Shown here in pieces: positions 34,506 through 44,115 of a stretch of DNA of 64,000 nucleotides. The stretch is taken from assembly GCF_021234875.1 (NCBI RefSeq), contig NZ_JAJQVM010000002.1:124001-188000 (forward strand). Reading direction: 5' to 3'. The notes below the pieces were generated by a model, which was not told the origin of the DNA, did no database searches, and was given only the letters and a program-made list of their open reading frames with translations. How positions within the stretch are numbered: the stretch's first letter is position 1; the number at the start of each line of letters is the position of its first letter. Origin of the DNA: Marinibactrum halimedae. Lineage in GTDB: Bacteria > Pseudomonadota > Gammaproteobacteria > Pseudomonadales > Cellvibrionaceae. The translations under genes and the position numbers were made by a program.

Positions 34506-34961
34506 ATGCAAAAGCGCTACGTTGTCGATTTACGTCATCAGCAAGCAGAGTGTGATGCGAACTACGTTCGACTGACACGGCTTTTGCATGGAATGCCAGA
34601 AAAACAAGAGTGGGAATATGCCGTTGAGGGCTCGCACAGCCAAGTGGCCGAGCGAGTCAGCCTTCGAGTCATTGAATCCGCACCTTATACCTCAACCATT
34701 GAGGTTAAACAGGTCGAATCACCCCACCAATGGTCGAAAGCGACCGTGTTGAAAGTAAGAATGTATCACGATGCCCAAATGGCAGAAGTCGTGGCTTGGG
34801 ACAAGCACTGGAATACTCGCTCACGTTATGAATATCCGAATCCCCGGATGTACCAACGGGACGAAAAAGCCCAATTCAATAAATTTTTGGGTGAATGGTT
34901 ATCGTGTTGCTTATCCCAAGGTAGGGTCGTACACACTTTTGCGATATCTGAAGACAGCTAA
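34506..34961 (+). CDS. yqiB: DUF1249 family protein YqiB
   Basis: The 151-aa protein belongs to the DUF1249/YqiB family, always found between nudF and cpdA in gammaproteobacteria; its function is unknown. Conserved features include the N-terminal CDANYVRLTRLLHGMP and the C-terminal RMYHDAQMAEVVAWDKHW and YPNPRMYQRDEKAQFNKFLG. No signal or membrane segment is present. The stop is followed 144 bases later by the cpdA start. Confidence 0.88.
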   Translation: MQKRYVVDLRHQQAECDANYVRLTRLLHGMPEKQEWEYAVEGSHSQVAERVSLRVIESAPYTSTIEVKQVESPHQWSKATVLKVRMYHDAQMAEVVAWDKHWNTRSRYEYPNPRMYQRDEKAQFNKFLGEWLSCCLSQGRVVHTFAISEDS

Positions 34962-35105
34962 TTGGCACGTTTGCATAGCGCAAACGTGCATCAAAATCAG
35001 CCAGCGTATGTTTACAAAAATCAGCGTACAGAAAAACAACGCAGCACTAGGCCAATATTCAGGTATCCGAAATCGCGTCGAAAAATTCGAGCAAGGAACG
35101 AGATA

Positions 35106-35894
35106 ATGGGCAATTCAGCTACAACACACAAAGTGATTCAAATCACTGACCCCCATCTAGGCAGGGAGCACGGGGACGAATTACTGGGTCTTAACACTGA
35201 CGAAAGCCTGTCTGATGTTCTACTGGCACTCGTCGACGGCGACTTAGTGGTTGCCAGTGGCGACATCTCCAATGACGGCAGCGCAGAATCGTATCGTCGC
35301 TTTGTTGATACCGTTACCACCCAAATTCATTGCCCGCTAGTTTGTTTACCCGGTAACCATGACGACGATGAAGTTATGCAGCGCGTCATGGGGCCTGCGG
35401 TTATGAATCGTATGATCATCATGGGTAAATGGATTCTAATCATGCTGAACTCACGGGTTCCAGGTTTTGAACATGGTGACCTGACCGACAGCGAACTGCA
35501 ATTTCTCGACAGCATCTTAAGTAAGCACCCAAACTACCATGCGATGGTCTTTTTGCACCATCAGCCTGTACCTGTGGGTAGCGCCTGGATTGACCAATAT
35601 GTCGTCAGACGCGCTGAAGAATTCTTTCAAGTCATCGATAAGCACAGCAACGTTCGCATTATCTCTTGGGGGCATGTACATCAGGACTTTCATCAGGTGC
35701 GAAACGGCGTAGACCTCTATGCAAGCCCCTCTACGTGCGTACAGTTCAAGCCTGATTGCGATGACTTTACCATTGACCCCGCCATGCCTGGCTACCGCAC
35801 TTTCGATTTACTGGATGACGGCACTCACAGCACCGCTATTGAGCGAGTCATGGAAAAGACCTATAGCATCGATTTCGCATCAAACGGATATTAG
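35106..35894 (+). CDS. cpdA: 3',5'-cyclic AMP phosphodiesterase CpdA
   Basis: A metallophosphoesterase that hydrolyses cAMP and so tunes CRP-cAMP signalling. The 262-aa protein shows the dinuclear metal motifs in order: QITDPHLG, VVASGDISNDG, LPGNHDD, MVFLHHQPV and SWGHVHQDFH. The ATG at 35106 has AAGGAA 9 bases upstream; an open frame continues upstream to a TTG at 34962, but that part is basic and unlike the family. A hairpin terminator follows at 36050. Confidence 0.92.
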   Translation: MGNSATTHKVIQITDPHLGREHGDELLGLNTDESLSDVLLALVDGDLVVASGDISNDGSAESYRRFVDTVTTQIHCPLVCLPGNHDDDEVMQRVMGPAVMNRMIIMGKWILIMLNSRVPGFEHGDLTDSELQFLDSILSKHPNYHAMVFLHHQPVPVGSAWIDQYVVRRAEEFFQVIDKHSNVRIISWGHVHQDFHQVRNGVDLYASPSTCVQFKPDCDDFTIDPAMPGYRTFDLLDDGTHSTAIERVMEKTYSIDFASNGY

Positions 35895-35924
35895 TAGTTG
35901 GGCAATTAATCGTTAAACAATTGC

Positions 35925-35969
35925 AGTTAGACTATCAGCTATTAGACTATCAGCAGTTAGACAATACGC
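35925..35969. repeat. 15-bp tandem repeat, 3 copies
   Basis: AGTTAGACTATCAGC (35925-35939), TATTAGACTATCAGC (35940-35954) and AGTTAGACAATACGC (35955-35969) lie head to tail in the gap between cpdA and its terminator. The sequence is unrelated to the other arrays in the window but has the same unit length. Confidence 0.8.
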
Positions 35970-36049
35970 TGGTAGTGAGAGAGCAAACTCTCTAATTCAG
36001 TATATAAGCACTAACTACCTGTATTGCACACCAGATTAGTACGATCACA

Positions 36050-36085
36050 AGAGGCTCAGCCAGGATAATGGCTGGGCCTCTTTTC
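36050..36085 (+). terminator. Intrinsic terminator after cpdA
   Basis: AGAGGCTCAGCCA (36050-36062) pairs with TGGCTGGGCCTCT (36069-36081) with one G-U or mismatch, a 6-nt loop and a TTTTCGTTTTT tail. It separates cpdA from yqiA. Confidence 0.75.
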
Positions 36086-36126
36086 GTTTTTGAGTATACT
36101 AATAGCCAACAGTTAGCGAGGGTTAA

Positions 36127-36717
36127 ATGTCAACACTACTCTATATCCATGGTTTTTTAAGCTCACCATCTTCTTTTAAATCACAGCAATTCAAGCAGTG
36201 GTTGACACAACACCGACCAGATATTCACTTTGAGTGCCCTCTGCTACCGCCCTACCCTGCACAAGCGCATCAAATTCTCGACAACATTATTACCCAAAGC
36301 GCCGAGCGGCCCATCTACCTCGTGGGCAGCTCAATGGGAGGGTTTTGGAGCACATATTTTGCCGAAAAATATAACCTGCCCGCCGTATTGGTAAATCCTG
36401 CGTGCGCGCCCCTCACGCTCATGCCCTCCTACGTCGGGATAGAACTAAAAAACTTTCATACAGAAGACACTTACCTTTTAAACGACTCCCACCTGAAAGA
36501 ACTCGCAGAATTCGTCATTGAAGAACCTCAGCGCATACCCAATTATTGGGTGCTACTGCAAACGGGCGATGAAACATTGGACTACCGGCTGGCTGAAAAA
36601 AAATACCGCAAATGTAAAGTCACAACTGAAGATGGGGGCGATCACAGCTTTGCCGGGTTTGAACGATACTTTGAAAACATCATACGCTTTTTCGAAGACA
36701 TACACAGCGCCCGCTAG
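36127..36717 (+). CDS. yqiA: YqiA/YcfP-family alpha/beta hydrolase (esterase)
   Basis: The 196-aa protein has an alpha/beta hydrolase fold with LLYIHGFLSSPSSFK at the N-terminus, the nucleophile elbow YLVGSSMGGFWSTYFA near residue 67, VNPACAP and the C-terminal GDHSFAGFERY with the catalytic His. E. coli YqiA cleaves short acyl esters, but the natural substrate is unknown. It precedes parE by 75 bases, as in E. coli. Confidence 0.88.
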   Translation: MSTLLYIHGFLSSPSSFKSQQFKQWLTQHRPDIHFECPLLPPYPAQAHQILDNIITQSAERPIYLVGSSMGGFWSTYFAEKYNLPAVLVNPACAPLTLMPSYVGIELKNFHTEDTYLLNDSHLKELAEFVIEEPQRIPNYWVLLQTGDETLDYRLAEKKYRKCKVTTEDGGDHSFAGFERYFENIIRFFEDIHSAR

Positions 36718-36792
36718 CAACATGACATAACCCATAGCACCCCCCATAATGCAAAATCAAAGACAACGCACGAATCATTAGGACCCTTGTAT

Positions 36793-38679
36793 ATGAGTAA
36801 GTACACCGCCCAGGATATCGAAGTATTAACAGGCCTAGACCCAGTAAAGAAACGCCCAGGCATGTATACCGATACCACTCGCCCAAACCATCTTGCTCAG
36901 GAAATCATTGATAACTCTGTGGATGAGGCCTTGGCGGGCCATGCCAAAACCATTCACGTTGTGCTGCATAAAGATCAATCCATGACCGTTGCCGACGACG
37001 GACGCGGCATGCCTGTCGATATCCACCCAGAGCAAGGGAAACCCGGTGTAGAAGTCATTTTGTCCACTCTGCATGCCGGAGGAAAGTTCTCAAACAAGAA
37101 TTATCAATTCTCTGGTGGATTGCACGGTGTGGGCGTAAGCGTTGTAAATGCGCTATCGAAAATACTCGAAGTCACCATCAAACGTGATTCAAAAGTTTAT
37201 CGTATTGGTTTTCAGGGCGGTGCCAAAGCGATAGATTTGGAAGTCATCGACGAATGTTCCAAGCGTACAACTGGTACCAGCGTTCGCTTTTTACCAGACC
37301 CACAATATTTTGATTCTTCGAAATTTTCTGTCTCTCGCTTAAGGCACGTCTTACGCGCAAAGGCGGTGTTATGCCCCGGTTTAAAAGTTATTTTTAAAGA
37401 CGAACAAAGCGGCGAAAAAGACGAATGGCTCTACGAAGACGGCTTAAAAGATTACCTCCTCGCCTCCACGCAAGGGTGGGAAACGCTACCCAATGAACCT
37501 TTTATTGGCAGCTTTAATGGCGAAACTGAAGCAGCCGACTGGGCCGTGCAATGGCTACCGGAAGGGGGCGAACTCACCCAAGAAAGTTACGTCAACCTTA
37601 TTCCCACCGCGCAAGGCGGCACCCACGTCAATGGATTACGAACCGGCTTGCTGGAAGCCCTTCGTGAATATTGTGAATTCCGTAATTTATTGCCCCGAGG
37701 CGTAAAACTCACCCCCGATGATTTATGGTCAAACTGCTGTTACATTCTCAGTTCAAAACTCGCCGACCCACAATTCTCTGGCCAAACAAAAGAACGCTTA
37801 TCTTCGCGAGAAGCAGCAGCCTTTGTTTCCGGCGTGGCCAAAGACGCCTTCAGTTTATGGTTAAATCAGCACACCGAAGAAGGCGATAAAATCGCAGACT
37901 ACTGTATTGCCAATGCACAAAAACGTGTTCGCTCCAGTAAAAAAATCGCTCGTAAAAAAATTACCCAAGGCCCTGCTCTCCCTGGAAAATTGGCCGACTG
38001 CTCCAGCGGCGAACCGGAGCGTAGTGAATTATTTTTGGTGGAAGGTGACTCCGCAGGTGGTTCTGCAAAACAAGCCAGAGATCGAGAGTTCCAAGCCATC
38101 ATGCCTCTACGGGGTAAAATTCTAAATACATGGGAAGTTGACAGTGCAGAAATTCTCGCCAGCCAAGAAGTGCACGACATCTCTGTCGCCATTGGTGTTG
38201 ACCCGGGTAGCGATAATTTAGATGGTCTTCGATACAATAAAATTTGTATTCTGGCCGACGCCGACTCCGACGGCCTTCACATTGCCACCCTACTGTGTGC
38301 TTTATTCCTAAGGCACTTTCGTCCACTTATTGCCGCCGGACATGTCTACATCGCCATGCCCCCACTTTACCGTGTGGACGTAGGTCAAGATGTTTATTAC
38401 GCCTTAGACGAAAGCGAGAAGAACGGCGTGCTAGACCGAATTAAAGCAGAAAAGAAAAAAGGAAAAGTCAACGTACAACGATTTAAAGGCTTGGGTGAAA
38501 TGAACCCCATGCAACTACGTGAAACCACCATGGACCCAGACACCCGCCGCTTAGTTCAATTAGTATTAAACCCCGGTGACGATACCAATCAAGTCATGGA
38601 CATGTTATTGGCGAAAAAACGCTCCAGCGATCGAAAGGTATGGCTAGAAGAAAAAGGCGATATGGCTGAGGTGGTTTGA
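36793..38679 (+). CDS. parE: DNA topoisomerase IV subunit B
   Basis: ParE is the ATPase subunit of topoisomerase IV, which decatenates daughter chromosomes. The 628-aa protein carries the GHKL ATPase (EIIDNSVDEALAGHA, VADDGRGMP, GLHGVGVSVVNALS), the transducer domain, and the TOPRIM domain (LFLVEGDSAGGSAKQARD, ILADADSDGLHI), ending with FKGLGEMNPMQLRETTMDP. The ATG at 36793 (MSKYTAQDIEVLTGLDPV) is preferred to a TTG two codons earlier. The length matches E. coli ParE (630 aa). Confidence 0.95.
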   Translation: MSKYTAQDIEVLTGLDPVKKRPGMYTDTTRPNHLAQEIIDNSVDEALAGHAKTIHVVLHKDQSMTVADDGRGMPVDIHPEQGKPGVEVILSTLHAGGKFSNKNYQFSGGLHGVGVSVVNALSKILEVTIKRDSKVYRIGFQGGAKAIDLEVIDECSKRTTGTSVRFLPDPQYFDSSKFSVSRLRHVLRAKAVLCPGLKVIFKDEQSGEKDEWLYEDGLKDYLLASTQGWETLPNEPFIGSFNGETEAADWAVQWLPEGGELTQESYVNLIPTAQGGTHVNGLRTGLLEALREYCEFRNLLPRGVKLTPDDLWSNCCYILSSKLADPQFSGQTKERLSSREAAAFVSGVAKDAFSLWLNQHTEEGDKIADYCIANAQKRVRSSKKIARKKITQGPALPGKLADCSSGEPERSELFLVEGDSAGGSAKQARDREFQAIMPLRGKILNTWEVDSAEILASQEVHDISVAIGVDPGSDNLDGLRYNKICILADADSDGLHIATLLCALFLRHFRPLIAAGHVYIAMPPLYRVDVGQDVYYALDESEKNGVLDRIKAEKKKGKVNVQRFKGLGEMNPMQLRETTMDPDTRRLVQLVLNPGDDTNQVMDMLLAKKRSSDRKVWLEEKGDMAEVV

Positions 38680-38719
38680 TCGTGTCGCTTAATAATTAAT
38701 TTATCTAATTAGGTAAAAG

Positions 38720-38752
38720 TTAATCCCCCTTCTGCATTAGTTAGGGGATTAA
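38720..38752. terminator. Hairpin after parE
   Basis: TTAATCCCC (38720-38728) and GGGGATTAA (38744-38752) form a 9-bp stem with a 15-nt loop, 40 bases past parE and 26 bases from the stop of the convergent lipoprotein gene. A TTTATAAGCTCTTTTT tail follows on the plus strand. Confidence 0.5.
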
Positions 38753-38777
38753 TTTATAAGCTCTTTTTATACAGAGG

Positions 38778-38993
38778 TTATTGGAGAGTGAGTGAATTAT
38801 TGATCATGGATGTGTCAACCTCTACTGGTTCACCGTTATCATCCACAATGGTTATGCTTGTAAGTTGTACCTCAAAATCAACCGGAGCGTCTGAGTCGGT
38901 ATTATCTTGATCAAAAGGGTTATTCGTTTCTCCACCACAAGCGGTGAGCAGCGTAATAGCGGAAAAAATGATAGAAAGCAGTGTAATTTTCAT
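38778..38993 (-). CDS. Small lipoprotein of unknown function
   Basis: The 71-aa protein starts MKITLLSIIFSAITLLTACG, a lipoprotein signal with lipobox LTAC. The mature part is about 53 residues, acidic at first (DQDNTDSDAPVD) and then probably beta-stranded (FEVQLTSITIVDDNGEPV). It lies 13 bases after a large exported metalloprotease and should be cotranscribed. It has no recognised family. A partner or inhibitor role for the protease is only suggested by position. Confidence 0.65.
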   Translation of the reverse strand: MKITLLSIIFSAITLLTACGGETNNPFDQDNTDSDAPVDFEVQLTSITIVDDNGEPVEVDTSMINNSLTLQ

Positions 38994-39006
38994 TAGCCTA
39001 TCCTTT

Positions 39007-41706
39007 TTATTGCATATCATAAATGATGAAGAATCGAGAAAAACCGTTTTCAAGAGTCAGTGGTTCACTCAACTGAAAAGTCAGTTCGCGATTTCCTGCG
39101 GTAAATTCTTCGATGCTAATTTGCTCGTCACTGGAGTTGATATCAATGGCGCCATTTTTATCGCGGTCGTAATACAAATAGGCACCTTGAATATTATCGG
39201 ACTCAGAAATGTCACCACTGTTGGCAATGGTCATGGTATATAACTTGGCAGACACTGAATTGACGGTAATGCCAAAGTGAAGCACGGGCTGTTTTCCTGA
39301 AGACCGGTTCAGTAATTGGTTGATGATAAAATTGGACAGGCGGATATCAATCGTATCGCTTGAGTCTGAGTCTCCGTCATTAGGGATGTTTCCACCCTGA
39401 TCAGAATCCCCATCTTCTGAATCGGTATCGCCGTCATCATTAACTGGATCATTGTCTCCTGGCTGGTCGTTCCCTGGATTATTGTCTGCTGGTTGATCGG
39501 TTCCTGGATTGTTGTCTCCTGATTGATCGTCTCCTGGTTCGTTGTTATCGCCATCCGGGTTGTCATCGTTGTCATTGGGGGTGTCGTTATTGTCAGGCTG
39601 ATATATAACGGCCTCAGTATCATTAATGAATAACCAGCTTTGATAATTTCTGCGGGCATAAAGCGCATTTAATGGTTCAGGAGGGTATCGGGTCGTCCAC
39701 TCGTCATTATGCAGTTTTAAGCCATAGCTCAGGTTTTGCTGAAAACTGAAAGCAACACCATTCTTCCCTAACGTTTTATCGGTATACGTAAATTCAATAT
39801 GTTGTGCCTCAGAAAGCCCTCTGATTGGGCAACTTATTTCAGCATCAAAGTATTGATTGTCTGGCCATTGAGCGGGGTTGCTGAATTCTGCCCAGTCTTC
39901 ATTTGGCCAATCAATTTTTAATTGAAGGCCATCAAATGTTTTATTGTCTTCACAAATACGGTGATATTTATCATTAAAGTAAGAAAAATCTTTCTCATAT
40001 TTCAGATAAATTTTGGGGCCATTGTGGTAGTCCATAACCTTAATGAGCATTTCATTATCCTCCATTTTGGAAGATAATCCGTTTGAATAACCGGAAAGTG
40101 AACTGGCGTGATAATGATCCGTACGGCTTAAATCCATGATGTATCGATAGATGTTTTCATTTTCTAACCAGTGCTCTCCTTGGTGAGACGGGTTTTCCAC
40201 TTGGCTGACACCTCGTTGTAAATGAAAGACCGATTTGAATATTCCGGTGTCGCTCACATACCCCAGGTATGTCCACTTTTTGCCGTCGTCATCCACTTCA
40301 CAATAGACTTGTTGATCACTGAATGTGTCGCGAGATATGGCATAAATACCGCTGGTGGTAATATCTAACGCTGAACAGTTGGAGCCTGTTTGATTGGCTT
40401 TTATGTCTTCAATTATTTGCGGGGTGGGCCAACTTGAGGTATTGATTTGTTGCGACAATGCTTCATCGACATCGGCAATGTTGGGTGTTGTCATTTCTTT
40501 TTTATTATCGACGATCGAGACGATCATGGCGTCTACGTGCATTGGAATTTCGCGTCCCACTTCCTGATCATAGGTAAACCATAAATTATCAAACCAGGCG
40601 AAAGGGTAAGAAATATGTTCTTCTTTTACTGTGTGATAACGTCCGTTATCTTGTTCTTTGAGAAAGCGAATATTGGTATGAATATTCTTTCCTACCCATA
40701 GAGAATCGGCCTTGTTGGCTTGATCAATGGTTAATAAAACCGATATTGGAATTAAACCTTCGTTATTTTCGTCAAGGCAGATGGGTGGGTGAATGGCGCT
40801 GCCGGTAAAGTATTCTTCTGGATTTTGTTCTCGATATCGTGCTTGGTCGCCTTTGTTGCCGTTAAAGAGTGATAAATCGGCGTTGGGATCATCCATAAAA
40901 ATAACGCAATTATCGGGGTCTTCTATTTGATACTCTTGCAAGTGAGCGTTACCTAGAATGTTGTCCTTTAAATAAGGCAAGCAAGACATGGCATTGGCGC
41001 CCCAGAAGATATTGAGATAACCATCGTCAATAAAAAAGTGAGTGCTTGGACACTGAATATTGTCTGGGTCTTTACGTTTATTCCATATAAATCTCAAAGC
41101 ATGTTTATCTTCTTCTTGTAATTCTTCATGCATTTTCATCATAGAGGGTGGGCGTCCACCCTGTATGGACATACCTTTATAATCGTCTGCTAAACCAAGA
41201 GTATGGCCGTACTCGTGTAGAAAAATGGTGTAGAAGCGTTCAATGTTATCGAAATGGCTTTCTGTGGGGCCCAGCGAGAAAGGGCCGCCATTAAATACTG
41301 TTCCACCGTGAATATTAATCATCACCGGGTGTACAGTGAGACCAGACTCAAGTTGATGCCGTTTATTACGGCAATCGTCTTCTGCTACTTCAGTATAAAA
41401 AGTAATACGTTCGACGGGCCACTCCGCTCCCAATGCTGCTTTTGTATGCGCATTCCATTCATTAGCGACTTTATTCGCTTCAGACAAAAAACGAGTTGCC
41501 TCAGGTGTATTTTGCTTTTCTTGTGGTATGCACATTGGGTAGCGAATATTGGCTTGCCCGCTTGCATTGGCCACCTCTTCGTACTGGAATAAGATGGAAT
41601 ATTGATTTGGATCGCTGGTTCCCACAAAGGCGTGTATCTGGCCGACGAACAGGAATAAAGAGGAGAACAGCATTTTCCTCTTTAAAAAATGATTCTTTAA
41701 CTTCAT
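39007..41706 (-). CDS. Large secreted metzincin-like zinc metalloprotease
   Basis: The 899-aa protein has an N-terminal signal peptide (MLFSSLFLFVGQIHA, residues 12-26). The zinc motif FLHEYGHTLGLADD near residue 160 fits HExxHxxGxxD, and a PPSMMKMHEE segment about 20 residues on could be the Met-turn. A long middle region of unknown fold follows, then an acidic Asp/Asn/Gly/Pro linker (about residues 705-785, with DNNPGTDQ-like units) and a C-terminal domain of about 110 residues with DRDKNGAIDINSSDEQ, a calcium-loop-like segment. It is probably an extracellular protease; substrates are unknown. A small lipoprotein gene follows. Confidence 0.75.
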   Translation of the reverse strand: MKLKNHFLKRKMLFSSLFLFVGQIHAFVGTSDPNQYSILFQYEEVANASGQANIRYPMCIPQEKQNTPEATRFLSEANKVANEWNAHTKAALGAEWPVERITFYTEVAEDDCRNKRHQLESGLTVHPVMINIHGGTVFNGGPFSLGPTESHFDNIERFYTIFLHEYGHTLGLADDYKGMSIQGGRPPSMMKMHEELQEEDKHALRFIWNKRKDPDNIQCPSTHFFIDDGYLNIFWGANAMSCLPYLKDNILGNAHLQEYQIEDPDNCVIFMDDPNADLSLFNGNKGDQARYREQNPEEYFTGSAIHPPICLDENNEGLIPISVLLTIDQANKADSLWVGKNIHTNIRFLKEQDNGRYHTVKEEHISYPFAWFDNLWFTYDQEVGREIPMHVDAMIVSIVDNKKEMTTPNIADVDEALSQQINTSSWPTPQIIEDIKANQTGSNCSALDITTSGIYAISRDTFSDQQVYCEVDDDGKKWTYLGYVSDTGIFKSVFHLQRGVSQVENPSHQGEHWLENENIYRYIMDLSRTDHYHASSLSGYSNGLSSKMEDNEMLIKVMDYHNGPKIYLKYEKDFSYFNDKYHRICEDNKTFDGLQLKIDWPNEDWAEFSNPAQWPDNQYFDAEISCPIRGLSEAQHIEFTYTDKTLGKNGVAFSFQQNLSYGLKLHNDEWTTRYPPEPLNALYARRNYQSWLFINDTEAVIYQPDNNDTPNDNDDNPDGDNNEPGDDQSGDNNPGTDQPADNNPGNDQPGDNDPVNDDGDTDSEDGDSDQGGNIPNDGDSDSSDTIDIRLSNFIINQLLNRSSGKQPVLHFGITVNSVSAKLYTMTIANSGDISESDNIQGAYLYYDRDKNGAIDINSSDEQISIEEFTAGNRELTFQLSEPLTLENGFSRFFIIYDMQ

Positions 41707-42117
41707 GTTTTTACCTTTTTTGTTTTGATAAATGTCGGTAGGTTAGTTTTTGCAAATGGTGTTTTTAAGTGTGTATTGAGATAACCGTTTGTGATGAATA
41801 TGTTTAATCAAAGTCAGAAATAGAAAAGAGAATGAGTGCGCACATCAGAGGTATTGATACTGAATTGACTTCACAAAAATCAAGAAATACAACGAAAGAA
41901 TTAGTGCTGTTTTTCAATCTCTACTACTTTTGGCCTATACATTAATGACAGCATTAGTAAAGAAGCATTAGGACAACTTAGCCACATGCCATAGCAACAT
42001 TAACAAACAAAACATAATGACTGGCAGGATTGAAAACGGAGAATTTTTAGAATAAAAGGAAGCTGAAATACCCTTCGAAGATTCGAAGGGTATACTGAAA
42101 TAATGGTGGGCTTTGAA
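41707..42117. other. Intergenic stretch between two minus-strand genes
   Basis: The upstream region of the metalloprotease and the terminator hairpin of the next gene (42068-42093). No gene or further repeat was seen. Confidence 0.4.
42068..42093 (-). terminator. Perfect palindrome, probable terminator
   Basis: ATACCCTTCGAA (42068-42079) is followed after GA by TTCGAAGGGTAT (42082-42093), giving a stem of at least 10 bp. It is 25 bases past the stop of the 263-aa gene; a moderately T-rich tail follows on the minus strand. Confidence 0.5.
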
Positions 42118-42909
42118 TTATAATCTATCCACCCAAGCCCAATCTGTTCTGGCTCGATTTTTCACAGGAATAATCTGTTGATTTTGAAAGGTCATTGAGT
42201 AGGGAGAATTAAACATATTGCCATTATTGTTATTTAACATATGATCTGTTCTTTCAAAACCATGATAGATGGGTTGATGCAAACCTTGCATTAAAGGTGA
42301 ATTACTTACATTTTTTTCAACCTTAAAAAATAAATCCAATTTGGGACCGTGCATTGCATTGCAAGCAAAAAAACTGTAACACCAAGGAAGTATCAAAATT
42401 TCTTCATCCCTCAAACTATTGCGAGCATGCATTTTCAAGGTAGCAACTTGCCAATGATTTTCTTCACCGAAGGTTCCTGTGTCGACGACCTTTACCTTAA
42501 CAACTCCTCCGGGAAATTTCATTTTTCCAAAAGTTCTGTCATCCGAATTGATTTCAGCGGTACCTTCATAGATTTGCTGACTTGTGCGGTAGTCTTCAAG
42601 ATAAAAATTTCGGTCAAAAGCAGTATTGTTTGTTTTCTCAATGATGTTTCCATGGCGCCCACTGAGAACTTTAAACTTGGTAAATCCCATTGTGCTGTAT
42701 AAGTAGGCAATTAATGCAGTCCATGAGCCACCGGCATAAGAAATGGTGGTGTAGATATGATTTAGTGCCACCCAAGGAAATTTGGTGACAATAAGGTTAC
42801 CACGATGCCTTATGTATTGTTCCTCTAAAATATAGGGGCTGGCTTCGCAGGTCCAACCATCATGAATAGCACTCGGATCTGTTCCTTTTCCTCTTAAAAG
42901 TTCTCGCAT
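42118..42909 (-). CDS. Protein of unknown function (263 aa)
   Basis: The protein starts MRELLRGKGTDPSAIHDGWT and ends NRARTDWAWVDRL, with no signal peptide and no clear membrane helix. It is rich in aromatic and basic residues and in Asn (LNNNNGNMFNSP near residue 228) and looks like a mixed alpha/beta soluble protein. No catalytic motif or family was recognised. A purine-rich GGAAAG sequence lies just upstream of the ATG. It has its own terminator hairpin and a 337-base upstream gap, so it is probably a single-gene unit. Codon use does not look clearly foreign by eye. Confidence 0.65.
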   Translation of the reverse strand: MRELLRGKGTDPSAIHDGWTCEASPYILEEQYIRHRGNLIVTKFPWVALNHIYTTISYAGGSWTALIAYLYSTMGFTKFKVLSGRHGNIIEKTNNTAFDRNFYLEDYRTSQQIYEGTAEINSDDRTFGKMKFPGGVVKVKVVDTGTFGEENHWQVATLKMHARNSLRDEEILILPWCYSFFACNAMHGPKLDLFFKVEKNVSNSPLMQGLHQPIYHGFERTDHMLNNNNGNMFNSPYSMTFQNQQIIPVKNRARTDWAWVDRL

Positions 42910-43246
42910 GATACTTTCCTTAAAATCAATATGAAACTTCCTTTATTTGGGTGTTAAAAACCACAAAGTGTCTGTTTTTGATTGAAGCGTTATTAAAGGT
43001 ATTGCAATGATCTTTCGCTCAAGCATCAGGTCACTTGCTGTGGTGAGCGGATAATATTCAAACAATGCGGTTTTTAAAATTACATTTTATTACAGATCTG
43101 AGCATGATTTGACCTTAATATCTGATCAAAAAATTGACCTAATGGTTGAGAATTGAGGTTTCAACAATCTCTCTATAGAGTCTGCCATTAAATGGATTTC
43201 TTTTGATATATCGATGATTAATTTTATAGCTGAATGAGGTGTTAAG
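42910..43246. other. Divergent intergenic region
   Basis: Lies between the starts of the 263-aa gene and arsH; AT-rich, with no placed promoter, repeat or hairpin. Confidence 0.4.
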
Positions 43247-43960
43247 GTGGAAGATTGTCCTAATGTTGTTTCGGAGTGTTTTAATCCGATTGACGTGAAT
43301 AAATTATTTAACGTTGGGGAGTCGCAGCACCGCCCTAAAATATTATTGCTGTATGGTTCTTTAAGAGACACTTCCTACAGTCGCTTGGTTACCGAAGAAG
43401 CCAGTCGAATTTTGGAATGCCTTGGGGCAGAAACCAAAACCTTTGATCCATCGGGTTTGCCTTTGCCCGATGACACGGACGAAACCCACCCTAAGGTGAA
43501 AGAATTACGTGAATTGGTTATGTGGAGTGAAGGGATGGTGTGGTGTAGCCCAGAACGCCATGGTGCAATGACGGGCATTATGAAAACGCAAATTGATTGG
43601 ATTCCATTAGCCTTACAAGGCGTACGCCCCACACAAGGAAAAACCCTTGCGGTCATGCAAGTTTGTGGTGGTTCGCAATCCTTTAATGCCGTAAATCAAA
43701 TGCGCATACTGGGGAGATGGATGAGATTAGTGACCATACCGAACCAATCTTCTGTGGCAAAGGCCTGGCTTGAATTTGATGATGAAGGACGTATGAAACC
43801 CTCCTCGTATTACGATCGCATTGTAGATGTCTGTGAAGAGTTAATGAAATTCACATTGTTATTACGAGGCAATAAAGACTATTTTGTAGATCGCTATTCC
43901 GAGCGAAAAGAAACGGCTGAGGAGTTTCGAAAAAGAATTGATCAGCGTACCGGCATTTAG
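43247..43960 (+). CDS. arsH: ArsH NADPH-dependent FMN reductase
   Basis: ArsH is a flavodoxin-like FMN protein that oxidises trivalent methyl- and aromatic arsenicals or reduces azo dyes and quinones with NADPH. The 237-aa protein shows the FMN phosphate loop [38 protein letters not shown], and [20 protein letters not shown], all typical of ArsH. The start is a GTG at 43247 with GAGG upstream. No arsR, arsB or arsC lies nearby, so a role in arsenic is not certain here; general redox defence is possible. Confidence 0.9.
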   Translation: MEDCPNVVSECFNPIDVNKLFNVGESQHRPKILLLYGSLRDTSYSRLVTEEASRILECLGAETKTFDPSGLPLPDDTDETHPKVKELRELVMWSEGMVWCSPERHGAMTGIMKTQIDWIPLALQGVRPTQGKTLAVMQVCGGSQSFNAVNQMRILGRWMRLVTIPNQSSVAKAWLEFDDEGRMKPSSYYDRIVDVCEELMKFTLLLRGNKDYFVDRYSERKETAEEFRKRIDQRTGI

Positions 43961-44115
43961 TGTACCGCCTTTATTTTCGTTGTTATTTATTCGTTAAAAT
44001 GAAAGTCATTTTAATAATGGACTTGACTTATTAAGAACGAGCTTGACTCAGGGTTGATTGATGATCAGCCACTTTATGTTATTGTTATGTTATAACGTAG
44101 CTTACAGAGGGTGAT

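Noticed and set aside
34962-35105. TTG start extending CpdA by 48 residues
   Set aside because: The extension is basic and unlike the family; AAGGAA upstream of the ATG at 35106 decides the start.
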